From Stomoxys calcitrans (lineage: Eukaryota > Arthropoda > Insecta > Diptera > Muscidae), in NCBI RefSeq assembly GCF_963082655.1, contig NC_081554.1:48077169-48141168 (forward strand): a stretch of 64,000 nucleotides of DNA, written 5' to 3'. The translations under genes were made by a program, and so were the position numbers. Every line of letters starts with the position of its first letter. Positions within the stretch are counted from its first letter, which is position 1. Positions 20,192-30,130 of the stretch are shown one piece after another. The notes under the pieces were generated by a model. The model made no database searches and was not told the origin of the DNA. It was given only the letters and a program-made list of their open reading frames with translations.

Positions 20192-20966
20192 AGAAATGAG
20201 ATGTAATTCCAAGGGAAACTTTCAACTTTTAAGTATTGTTTGTTACTATTTTAAGCACATAGTTTGTAACTACATATATAAAATTAATTTCTTTACATTA
20301 GATAAATGCTAGGTATTCGTAAAATATTCCCTAAAAATATCTAAGTTTTTCATCCAAAAAATATCTTCTTTTGTGCTCTACATATACTAAGGCTCACTCA
20401 TTACAGTAGTAGGAATTCCTTTGTATGCATCAATATTGTAAAAGGTCATTGACATAACCGGCGCAAGAAAAACATGCACATTTCACTCGTATTGAGTAAT
20501 AAAAATCTTTGGATGGGGAAAGGAAATATCACTCAAAAAACAAAATTTACTACGAGATTTACTTTTGGCTATGATACGAGAATGTCCATGGGTGGGGAAA
20601 AGGGAACAAAGAATAAAGCAAACATTATGTTTACACCAACAGGGCACACAGTGTGGCAGCAGACATAGAATAAATAGATGACCACAACTAGCACGTGATG
20701 CTCAGCAAACATGAAAATTAAAACAAAACAAACAACATGTAGTAGTAGTATGCCACTTGGCCACTAGGAGTCATGCAATATGTAAATTTACAGTCGTAGT
20801 CGTACACTCCTATGCATGCTCTCTCACTCTCTATTGTTGTTTGTTTTTTCGCTTGTATGCAAAGAGGATATGCTTCAACAATGCACTCCATGCTAACTAG
20901 GGTTGCCATTTTCCTAAAAAAAACGAAAAGGAGTATTTCCACTTTCGCAGTGATAACTAAATAAAA
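20192..20966. other. Gene C 3' UTR and unique AT-rich DNA
   Basis: No AATAAA within the first 100 bases; AT-rich stretches near 20,270-20,300 may hold a variant poly(A) signal. The rest is unique sequence without coding signal. Confidence 0.4.
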
Positions 20967-20970
20967 AAAG

Positions 20971-22090
20971 AAAACAAGTAAAAGCGTGCTAAGTTCGGCC
21001 GGGCCGAATCCGCATTTGTCGAGTTCTTTTCCCGGCATCTCTTCTTAGGCAAAAAAAGATAAAAGAAAAAATTTGCTCTGCTATGTTGGAGACCTGTGTA
21101 AAATGCCAGCCAATTCGAATAAGAATTGCGCCCTTCGTTGGCACAAGAAGTAAAATAGAGAGATTGATTTATATGGGAGCTGTATCGGGCTATAGACCGA
21201 TTTGGACCATAATGACACGTATGTTGATGGTCATGAGAGAATCCGTCATACAAAATTTCAGGCAAATCGGATAATAATTGCTACCTCTCGAGGCTCGAGA
21301 AGTCAAGATCCCAGATCGGTTTATATGGCAGCTATATCAGGTTATAAACCGATTTGAACCTTATTTGACACAGTTGTTGAAAGTAAGAATAAAATACGTC
21401 ATGCAAAATTTCAGCCAAATCGGATAGGAATTGCGCCCTCTAGAGGCTCAAGAAGTTAAAACCCAAGATCTGTTTATATGACAGCTATATCAGGTTATGA
21501 ACCGATTTGAACCGTTCTTGGCACAGTTGTTGGATATCATAACAAAACACGTCGTGCAAAATTTCATTCCAATCGGATAAGAATTGCGTACTCTAGAGGC
21601 TCAAGAAGTCAAGACCCAAGATCGGTTTATATGACAGCTATATCAGGTTATGGACCGATTTGACCCATACTCGGCACAGTTGTTGGATATCATAACAGAA
21701 CACGTCGTGCAAAATTTCATTCCAATCGGATAAGAATTGCGCACTCTAGAGGCTCAAGAAGTCAAGACCCAAGATCGGTTTATATGGCAGCTATATCAGG
21801 TTATGGACCGATATGGCCCATTTACAGTACAAACCGACCTACACTAATAAGAAGTATTTGTGCAAAATTTCAAGCGGCTAGCTTTACTTGTTCGGAAGTT
21901 AGCGTGCTTTCGACAGACAGACGGACGGACGGACGGACAGACGGACGGACATGGCAAGATCGACATAAAATGTCGCGACGATCAAGAATATATATACTTT
22001 ATGGGGTCTCAGACGAATATTTCGAGTAGTTACAAACAGAATGACGAAATTAGTATACCCCCATCCTATGGTGGAGGGTATAAAAGGGAC
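20971..22090 (+). mobile_element. Nearly complete mini-me/DINE-like element
   Basis: Begins AACAAGTAAAAGCGTGC with palindrome TTCGGCCGGGCCGAA (20,994-21,008). Four monomers follow with AGCTATATCAGGTT at 21,330, 21,483, 21,636 and 21,789 (exactly 153 apart). Then come a (GTCY)n run near 21,915-21,950, the core GATCAAGAATATATATAC, and the end ATCCTATGGTGGAGGGTATA. This matches the published mini-me layout of a core flanked by (GTCY)n and (TA)n. Non-coding; moved by Helitron/Helentron machinery by analogy. Confidence 0.85.
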
Positions 22091-22104
22091 AAAACCTCTC
22101 CCTG

Positions 22105-23390
22105 TCAGTAGTAAAATTAAATAAGAACTTGGCTGCAGTTGACGCAGAAGAAGAAGACTTGTGGAATGGTCTTCGTGATTAGACAGTGACCTGTCATGAG
22201 GGACACAATGATTGAGAAGTCCGTTCTAGCCAATGATGGCAAAGCAGTAGACCTCTTCAAGTCTAGATGAGACCACATAGTTTTGGAATGCTCACAGCCC
22301 CGTGTTTGTGACCATCTATCATTCGTTGCCCTTCGGGCCTGGTCCTGAAAACTTAGCTTACATGTCGCTAGAGGCATACCCACAGATTCCAGTGTCCCTG
22401 GAGTGTGTTAGGTAGTTCCTAGTCTCGCAAGCTCGTCTGCCTTAGATTTCCCTGGGATATCTCTGAGGGCCGGCACCCAAAACAAGTGAATTTTGAACTG
22501 TTCAGTCATCTCGTTGAAAGATCTGCGACATTCGAGGGCGGTTTTTGTGTTCAGAAATACGTTTTCTAGGGATTTAATGGCTGCATGGCTGTCTGAAAAG
22601 ATATTTATGCCAATCGTCGTAATGACATTATATCTTAGCCATTCCACCACTTTCTTAATTGTAAGGATCTCTGCTCGATACACACTGCAGTGGTCGGGTT
22701 ACCTCTTCGATATGACCAGTTCTAGATCTTTAGAGAACACCCTATAGCCCACCTGGTCGTTTAGTTTGGAATCATCCGTATAGAAGTCTATATAACTTCT
22801 GTTACCAGGGATATCGTAGTTCCAATCGGTTCTATCAGGAATAGTGGTACAGTAATTTTTATCAAAAAGCGGCTCAGTCAGGGTGTAATCCACACTGCCT
22901 GGAACATCGGATATTGTATCGAGTATAACACAGAGTCCGTGGCCGCCATATGACTAATGAGAAAGCTCCCTTTACCCCATGGCAGTGGTCGCTGCAATTT
23001 GGGTAGCCACAATGTCCAGAGGCATAAGATGTAGCATTAAATTCAGTGCATCAGATGGTGTCGTCCTCAGTGCGGCTGTGATGCACAAACAAGCCATCCT
23101 TTGGATTCGGTTAAATATTGAGCAGTAGGTGGATTTTTGAAGCGCCGTCCACCAGACCACAACACCATATGGAAAGATGTAATGATTTGTTGATTGGAGT
23201 AAAGACGGGTTAATAAAGTTTTTTTTTTGGAAAGATTTCTTATGAGTTAAGTTTTTCGGAGTGGCAGCAATGTTTGATAATTGTCTCAAAACAGTTTCAT
23301 AAAAGTGATCTGAACCATTTTTGGTTTGGATATAGACGGGCCTAATAAATCTCAACGTATGTCGAGGCCCCTTGTGCAACTCACTGTTTG
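22105..23390 (-). mobile_element. LINE F, RT C-terminal and RNase H region
   Basis: On the minus strand: VVVWWTALQKSTYC and IQRMACLCITAALRTTPSDA (RT C-terminal connection), then RNase H (FYTDDSKLNDQVGYRVF, YRAEILTIKKV, NIFSDSHAAIKSL, FWVPALRDIPG for the usual GHxxxxGN), then a zinc-like end. Frames change at about 22,970, 22,890 and 22,690. The RNase H His position is lost. Same general type as LINE C, but a different family. Confidence 0.75.
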
Positions 23391-23394
23391 CAAT

Positions 23395-23960
23395 TTCAGC
23401 AAAATTGCCTTTTACGGTGTTTAGACCCCAAATCTGAAGATCGGTCTATTTGGCAGCTATATTTTAATATAACCCGATCTAGACCATATTCAGGATAGAT
23501 GCACCTGTTATAGGCCTAAGACCAAGCTATATCCAAATATGTTCCGATCTGGACCATTTTTTGGTTAGAATATCGGCGGACCTAATAAAACTCACTATGC
23601 CAAGTTTCAGAGAAATCGGGTAATAAATGCGCCTGTTAAAAGCTTAAGACCCTAAATCGGCAGATCGGTCTATATGGCAGCTATATCCAAATATAGTCCG
23701 ATGTGGCCCATTCAAGAATTTAGCCTTCATATAGAAGAAATACGACTCTGTGCAAAATTTCAACTCAATGCCTCTACTATTAAAGACTGTAGCATGATTT
23801 CAACTGAAGGACACACGGACATGGTTAAATTGTCTTAAATTTTTAAACCACCCGAAATATTTATACTTTAAAGGGTCGGAAATTGATATTTCGATGTGTT
23901 ACAAACGGAATAACTAAATGAATATGCCCCCTATCCTATGGTGGTGGGTATAAAAATAAC
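23395..23960 (+). mobile_element. mini-me-like element, 3' part
   Basis: Monomers with GCAGCTATATCCAAATATAG, a reduced GACACACGGACATGG, core AAATATTTATACTTTAAAGGG, end ATCCTATGGTGGTGGGTATA. It has very little (GTCY)n. Confidence 0.75.
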
Positions 23961-24280
23961 ATTTTGGTGTGGTTTATGGGCTGGGGGCTTCATAGGTTTA
24001 TTTCTTCTTGAGATACGGCTGTGGAAGAAACGTTACTGTCAACGGAGAACGATATCCAGCCATAATATGCGATTTTTGTTGCCCCAATGGACTGAGTTCG
24101 GCTTGACTGATATGTGCTTTCAACATGACGGAGCCATATGACACTCAGCCCGCGAAACAGTGGACATATTGAAGGATGAATTTAGTGAGTGATCTTATCA
24201 CAAAATGGCTCTGCGAGGAAATTTTTTTGTGGGTTTATGTGAAGTAGACAATCCAAATACGATTAAAGCCTTAGAGTATG
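23961..24280 (+). pseudogene. Tc1/mariner-type transposase fragment, degenerate
   Basis: TFWCGLWAGGFIG followed, after a frameshift, by LLPQWTEFGLTDMCFQHDGA, which contains the second DDE Asp, then ARETVDILKDEF. Same family as the 6.4-7.4 kb relics. Too short and broken to act. Confidence 0.65.
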
Positions 24281-24366
24281 ACAAACACATGCTATTCGTG
24301 GAATACAACCCGAAATGCTCGATTGATGTAAACTTGGACCCTACGATTTGCATGAAGTTATTTTTG

Positions 24367-24425
24367 AACAGATAAAAGCGTACTAAGTTCGTCCGGGTTG
24401 AATCTTGGACACCCACCACCATGGA
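24367..24425 (+). repeat. mini-me 5' end fragment
   Basis: AAAAGCGTACTAAGTTCG with a damaged palindrome, then ACACCCACCACCATGGAT. Element body replaced by Helitron-like sequence. Confidence 0.6.
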
Positions 24426-24429
24426 TTCT

Positions 24430-25420
24430 GCTTAAAACTTAACCTCCTTAACTCAGTTTGTATTTTAGTTAGTAATAGCTGGACAGGGCTCGCTCCACTG
24501 CACCTTCTTTCACTCTCTTATTTTATCTAAGCCCTATACTGGCACGGTCAGGAAATAAGTCCTGTTTTGGGTTGCTGGTACGGCCTTTCATATATTTCGC
24601 CCCACTATGTATATCATTGGTGTTCTTCTCCCAAATTTCTTTAATTTGAGCCTTATATTAGTATGGTCGGTAAATATGTCCAGAATGGGGTTGTTTTTGG
24701 GAGTGAGGTGGACCCCATGTATCAGATTCGTGCTCTAGTCTCAAATACCTTTAATTTGAGATCCACATTGTCATCATTGGTTTATATTTCCATTTGGCGG
24801 GCTTTGGAGGGGGGCCGGCCCCCCTAGATATCCCACCCTGAATAAGGATACCAAATTTCTGTTTATGAGTTATTATAAACAAACTAAATTTCGCTTAAAT
24901 CGCCTAACTCATCTCCGAGATCTGGCTTTCTTGAAAATAAGGTAAGGGGAGGATCCGCCTATTAAAGTTTGGATATTAGATCTACTTCAATATCTTGGTT
25001 TCGGTGGTGGATTGGAGTAGCTAAATTCTTTGCCCCGAAAGTGGATATCAGTTTCATACTCTACTCCCAAAAACCATATTTGAGCTACATATTGCTATAG
25101 TCGGTATATATGTGTGGTTTAGGGGAGAAGCTTATAAAGTGAGACGTCTCTGAAACACTTGGCCATAAAACAGATATCAGATTTGAGCCGCCTTTTGCGC
25201 AAATTCACAAATATGTCCGGTTTGAGGTGCATGTAGGGTGAGGCGGCCAACCACGCACTCAGCCCTAAAAAAATATCACCATCGTGCTCAACTCTCCACC
25301 GACCCCCAAAAACTTGGTCTCAAAATTGGATATGAAATTCGTTTTCTACTATCAAATATCTGTTATTTATTGCCATGGTAGGCAAACATGGCCGGTTTGA
25401 AGGGATCATCGTGCTAGAGC
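24430..25420 (-). repeat. Helitron-like 130-base tandem array, reverse
   Basis: Reverse orientation landmarks CTTTAATTTGAGCCTTATAT and CATGGTCGGTAAATATG-type text repeat about every 125-135 bases, with increasing decay to the right. Confidence 0.7.
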
Positions 25421-25424
25421 ACGA

Positions 25425-26065
25425 TTTTGTTTGAGGCCTAAAATGTCAAGCATTTGGAAGGTTGCCTTCAAGATATTCAGGGCAACAGGTCTCATTCAGA
25501 TCCACACCAATTAATTTTTTTATTAACCCTCAGAATTTCTGCCAAATCGGGTCAAAATTGAGGGTTCTAGGGGCTCAAGAAGTCAAATCTGGTTTATGGA
25601 TCGATTCCGATCATTATTTGCACTCATGTTGAAAGTCGAAAAAGAAGATTTTATGCCAAATTTCAGTGAAATCGGGTAAAAATTGAGGATTCTAGGGACT
25701 AAAGAAGTCAATTCTGGATATGGGTTTATATACGGGCTGAAATTGCAGCTGAATCGTATACAAATTAAGGCTTCTAGGGCCTCAAGAAGTCGGTTTATGT
25801 GGAGGCTATATCTTAATCTGAACCGATATTGTCCATATGCAGTCCCCAATGACCTACATCAATGAGAAGCATTCGTTCGAATGCTATCGTGATATCAACA
25901 GACGGACAGACAGAGGGACGGACATGGCCACATCGACTCAGAATATCAAAACGATTAAGAACACATGTATATACTCTATAGGGTCCTAGATCTATATTTC
26001 GAGTTGTTATAAAGGGAATAAGTAGATTATATCTCCATTCTCTGGTGATGGGTATACAAATAAAT
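25425..26065 (+). mobile_element. mini-me-like element, 3' part
   Basis: Diverged monomers (GGGGCTCAAGAAGTCAAATC), GACGGACAGACAGAGGGACG, core with AACACATGTATATACTCTAT, end near 26,060 (GGTGATGGGTATAC). Confidence 0.7.
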
Positions 26066-26157
26066 GGCAAAGATCAATTTATCGAATCCAATAAAAAATT
26101 TACATTATATAATGCAAATTTGACTGAAGTTCTATATTTATGGCAGGGTCCTGTACT

Positions 26158-26378
26158 GCCACCTTAGCGCAGAAGTTAGCATGTCCGCCTATGACGCTGA
26201 ACGTTAGGGTTCAAATCCTGGTGGGAACATCACAAAAAAATTTCTGTGGTAGTTTTCTTCACCTAATGCTGACGACATTTGTGAGGTACTTTCCCCGAAG
26301 AGGTGTCGCACTGCGGCATGACGTTCGGGCTCAGCTATAAAGAGGAGGCCCCTTATAATTGAGCTTAAACTTGAATTG
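26158..26378 (+). mobile_element. SINE copy d1, 3' truncated
   Basis: A-box-like TTAGCGCAGAAGTTAGCATG and B-box GGTTCAAATCC, then the body up to GAGGCCCCTTATAATTGAGC. It is followed by a second partial copy. Confidence 0.8.
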
Positions 26379-26402
26379 TATGATGCAAATTTGAGTTCTA
26401 CA

Positions 26403-26610
26403 TTACCACCTTAGCGCAGAAGTTAGCATGTCGGCCTAGGACGCTGAACGCTTGGGTTCGAATCCTGGCGAGAACATCACAAAAAATTTTCTGTTGTAGT
26501 TGTCTTTACCTTATGCTGATGACATTTATGAGGTACTTTCCTCGAAGAGGTGTCGCACTGCTGCATGGCGTTCGTGCTCAGCTATAAAGAGGAGGCCCCT
26601 TATCACTGAG
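26403..26610 (+). mobile_element. SINE copy d2, joined to LINE C
   Basis: Same 5' half (TTAGCGCAGAAGTTAGCATG, B-box GGTTCGAATCC). The body is cut at CCCCTTATCACTGAG and continues directly as LINE C RNase H at GGAACTGAG. Confidence 0.8.
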
Positions 26611-27164
26611 GGAACTGAGATTTGTTTTAGACTTCCTGACCATAATACGATCCTGCAGGCGGAGATCCGGGCGATCACGGAATGGGTGAGGTGGTGTGGT
26701 ACTAACGCAACGACGTCGAGTGTGTACATCTTCACGGACAGAAAAATGGCCATAAGGGCAATAACAACCAGGACGGTAGGATGACAAACAATCTTGGAAT
26801 ATAAGAAGGAGATTAACGCCTTCTCTGGGGATGGCACGATCCGCATCGTTTGGGTGCTGGGCCATAACGAAGTAGACGGTTTGGCAGTGAAGCCAGAGAA
26901 CTGTCGTCGATAAACTGGGTGAATCCGAAGCCTTTCGGGTCGACAACGTCCGAGTTAAGGGCGTGGGCGAAGAACGCATATGTAACACCGTGGAACAGCG
27001 AAACAGTCGGTAGGATGGCGAAAATCCTATGGGTGATCCGGATCGTAAAATTTTCTTTTCGAGGTTACTTTTTAGTTTTTTGGAGCGCACAGCAATCCGA
27101 TTGCTGGCTTGGTGGAATGGGGCGGATAAATATCTGCACCCTCATTTCAACCTAACCTAACCTA
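26611..27164 (+). mobile_element. LINE C 3' fragment with CCTAA tail
   Basis: RNase H remnants (EICFRLPDHNTILQAEIRAI, YIFTDRKMAIRAI) followed by the 3' UTR and the tail CCTAACCTAACCTA at 27,151-27,164. The central domain and zinc block are deleted. Confidence 0.8.
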
Positions 27165-27580
27165 TGGGCCCAAGACTTTAAACCGGGAAATCGACATATT
27201 TGGCAGGTATACCCAAATAAAGACCGATCTGAACCATATTCGGCACTTATGTCGAAGGGCCAATAAAACTCACTGTGCCACATTTCAACAAAATCGGGCA
27301 ATATCTGCGGTTTTAATGGGCCTAAGACCTTTTATTGGAACATGGGTCTGTATAGGGGCTATATCAAGATATAGCCCGATATAGCCCATCTTCGAATTTA
27401 ACCCGCCTGTGGATAAAAAAAGGATCTTTGCAAAGTTTCAGCTCAATATCTCTATTTTGAAAGACTGTTGTGTGATTCCGACAGACAGAAGGACGGACAT
27501 GCCTAGATCGTATATTTTATATGGTCGGAAATGGATATTGCCATGCGTTGCACCTACCTTCGGTGGTGGGTATAAAAGAT
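27165..27580 (+). mobile_element. mini-me-like element, 3' part
   Basis: Monomers (GACCGATCTGAACCATATTCG), GACAGACAGAAGGACGGACAT, short core and end CTTCGGTGGTGGGTATAA. Confidence 0.7.
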
Positions 27581-27808
27581 AACTTCGTTTGAAACATATT
27601 GCTTTTCCTTTTAAAGTCGCTGATATACTTCAAGTCGCTTCAAATTATATTTACAGATTTGTTGTAGCACGGAATAACCTGGAATAGTTGGAGATTTTTG
27701 GGCATTCTTTTAACAAGAAATTTTTGTCGTTTTTTTTAAGAAAATAGGAAAGAGGAAAACTATGCTAAGGCAATACTGCTCCAAACATGCACTTCATTTT
27801 TTTTGGCT

Positions 27809-27905
27809 AAAAGAGAGATAGAGAGAAAGTATGAGGCAGAGAGCGATGCCAGTGTTTGCAGCAAAGGAGAGATAGTGGGGGAGCATGCACACACACACAC
27901 ACACA
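27809..27905. repeat. GA-rich tract and (CA)n microsatellite
   Basis: AGAGAGATAGAGAGAAAG near 27,810-27,828 and (CA)n at about 27,887-27,906. GAGA-type tracts often lie near fly promoters, and this one is 80-180 bases upstream of the candidate Inr/DPE. Confidence 0.7.
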
Positions 27906-27985
27906 CTTTACTATCGTTGAATTTGCCGAGTTTCTTATGCTGCGAACCACAAGGTGGCGAATAGACTTCTCCAATTCATTGCGAT

Positions 27986-28019
27986 TCAGTTGCAATTACT
28001 CAGCTCAGGAAAACGGATG
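27986..28019 (+). promoter_or_regulatory. Candidate Inr + DPE core promoter
   Basis: Initiator TCAGTT at 27,986-27,991 (A+1 at 27,988) and GGATG at 28,015-28,019, exactly +28 to +32, matching the RGWYV downstream promoter element in all five positions. No TATA box at -30. Confidence 0.4.
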
Positions 28020-28884
28020 GAAATTTCGGAAAAATAGAAAATCAACAACGAAGTGGCTAGTGATGTTAGTGAAGAATTTTGAATGAATATATAGATATAT
28101 AGATTTGTGTAAACGCACACACTGACATACAAGTGAATTGTATTGTTTTTTTTACCAAGAATTAAAGCAAATTGTTTGTAGTGAAAACTAGAAAAACCCC
28201 CTACCAAAAAAAGTCATCCAAGGCTTTTTAGTTGTATCATCATTTTGTGTAGTAAGTGAATGCGTTTCATTGTTATGTTTGTGTGTCTGTGTGTCCAAAA
28301 AAGCATTTGTAGTTAAAAAAAAAAGAAAAAATCCGTTTTTTTGTTGCTTCAATTTGAAGTGTTAGCCATTTTTTGTTCATTTCTTACGAATCGAGTGCAA
28401 AAAGTCAATTAAAAAAGCATAAAGAAAAGCCAAGAAATGAAAAAAGAATCAGTGAAGTATACTTGAAACTGCAGTTTGACCGCATTTCATGTTCCTTGCG
28501 TTACTAGTGTTTGTGTGTGTTTGAATTCGTGTGTGTGTGTGTGTGTTTGAATGAACGTGAAAATTGCCATTAAACACAGTTATAGGTCAAACACCCCAAC
28601 GTGAAAGTAATACCAACACACATACCTGCCAAGGAATCGCATTCAAACCGCATTCGATTTGTCCCACTGACTTACCAGCGAAGTCAAAGAAGTCAAAGTC
28701 GCGTGTCTTGCAGTGTTTTGTTCTGTGTTCGTTTTAAATCACCACCTCCACTCTTGGCACTCCCCCTCCTCCTGCTCCACCTTCAACCAAATAACAATCC
28801 ACACCCTCCAATACCATTGCGACTATCCTTTAAACGCTTAGGGCCCAACCAACACCACCCTAATAATGTGGTCAAATGCTAAAG
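27988..28884 (+). other. Candidate 5' exon: long 5' UTR, short coding start, splice donor
   Basis: About 900 bases of non-repetitive sequence from the candidate start site to AAAG|GTATGG at 28,884/28,885. The last 19 bases would encode MWSNAK plus one base (ATG at 28,866), a split typical of fly genes with long first introns. The exon contains (GT)n near 28,500-28,545 and several upstream ATGs. No downstream coding exon is recognised within the window, so the identity is unknown. Confidence 0.3.
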
Positions 28885-29392
28885 GTATGGTTAATGACGG
28901 CTTATGAGTGCAGACTGGGTGGGTGTTGTTTGTAGTTAGAAAACTGTTATGCATTTCCGCTTTGAGAGATTTTTTAGAAAAAATCCAAAATTTATTAAAA
29001 ATAAATGTATTTATTAAAACATTATGCCTCTAGATTTTTTTTATTGAAATTCAATAAAAATTTTATACTCATTCGGCTTTTGTTGAACAATATAATAAAA
29101 GAGAAAAAAATAATAATAAACACAGTCCTGCAATGTATCGTAAATTCCATTATTATTACTAAGAGCCATTGAATTTTGTTATTATGTTGAAATAATGACC
29201 CTATAAAGTTAAATAAATACAAATTGCTTTCAATCAGCAATACATTTTTATACACTCTTTGCACTTTTACTAACACTAACTTTGTCATTCTGTTTGAATT
29301 ACCTTGAGTTATAGGTTTAGGACCGGTAAAGTGTATATAAATATAAATTTTTTCTGTATATATAGTCGGACCTCAATATATAGTCGGACCGC
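28885..29392 (+). other. Unique AT-rich DNA, possible intron start
   Basis: No coding pattern. A short direct repeat TATATAGTCGGACC occurs twice at 29,357-29,390, just before a SINE. Confidence 0.35.
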
Positions 29393-29395
29393 AGG

Positions 29396-29500
29396 GATCA
29401 CCATAGCGCAAAGGTTGGCATGTCTGCAATGGCGCTGAACGCCTGGGTTCGAATCCTGGCGAAACCATCATACAATTTTCAACGCTGGTTATCCCCTCCT
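29396..29500 (+). mobile_element. SINE 5' part, e1
   Basis: CATAGCGCAAAGGTTGGCATG (A-box region) and GGGTTCGAATCCTGGCG (B-box), ends at CTCCTAAT where a LINE fragment begins. Confidence 0.8.
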
Positions 29501-29648
29501 AATCCCATCACGCTCGTCTGCAAGTACCACTGCCTGCGCCGGGAAATTGGGCAGCACTTGGGGCATTCGACCGGCTGGTATGAAGCGAGCGGCTGCTGCT
29601 TTAATGATGTCTCGGAATCTCCTCTCGGCAAGTAGCACATTAGAGGGG
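29501..29648 (-). pseudogene. Jockey-type LINE fragment between two SINE copies
   Basis: The minus strand encodes VLLAERRFRDIIKAAAARFI and PNFPAQAVVLADERDGIR, the same linker segment found at 735-870 in the first LINE. Only about 150 bases long. Confidence 0.8.
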
Positions 29649-29650
29649 GG

Positions 29651-29945
29651 TGGCCACCGCAGCGCAGAGATTAGCATGTCCGCCAATGACGCTGAACGCC
29701 TGGGTTCAAATCCTGGCGAAACCATCATAAAATTTTCAACGCTGGTTATCCCCTCCTAATGCTGGCGACATTTGTGAGGTACTATGCCATGTAAAAACTT
29801 CTCCTCAGAAGAGGTGTCGCACTGCGGCACGCCATTTGGACTCGGCTATTAAAAGGAGGCGCCTTTTCATTGAGCTTAAACTTGAATCGGACTGCACTCG
29901 TTAATATGTGAGAAGTTTGCCCCTGTTTCTTAGTGGAATGAATCT
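29651..29945 (+). mobile_element. SINE, near full length, e2
   Basis: A-box region AGCGCAGAGATTAGCATG, B-box GGTTCAAATCC, middle TGCTGGCGACATTTGTGAGG, 3' body GAGCTTAAACTTGAATCGG and GCCCCTGTTTCTTAG. Confidence 0.85.
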
Positions 29946-30130
29946 AAATCAGAACTGTCTTTTTTCGAACAGATCGTTTGAAAATAGTTGTTATTACGGC
30001 CATGTAAGTGCCAAACCCGGCTATAAGCATATATATGGGAGCTATATTCAAATCTGAACCGATTTTGATGAAATCTTGCACATATATGTTAAGATCATGG
30101 GCAAATTTGCATTTTTACCACATGGTTTTA

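Noticed and set aside
21903..21950. CRISPR-like direct repeats in the GACGGACG run
   Set aside because: 4-base microsatellite within an animal transposon; no spacers or cas genes.
21784..22111. ORFs reading RTDGRTDGRT
   Set aside because: Translation of the (GTCY)n run in a mini-me element; recurs wherever that repeat occurs.
26155..26225. tRNA gene suggested by A-box and B-box
   Set aside because: No cloverleaf with acceptor stem; repeated at many sites with a fixed 3' body, so it is a SINE.
28601..28882. 93-codon Pro-rich ORF
   Set aside because: Starts at GTG, no Met near the start, low-complexity Pro/Leu run; better explained as 5' UTR.
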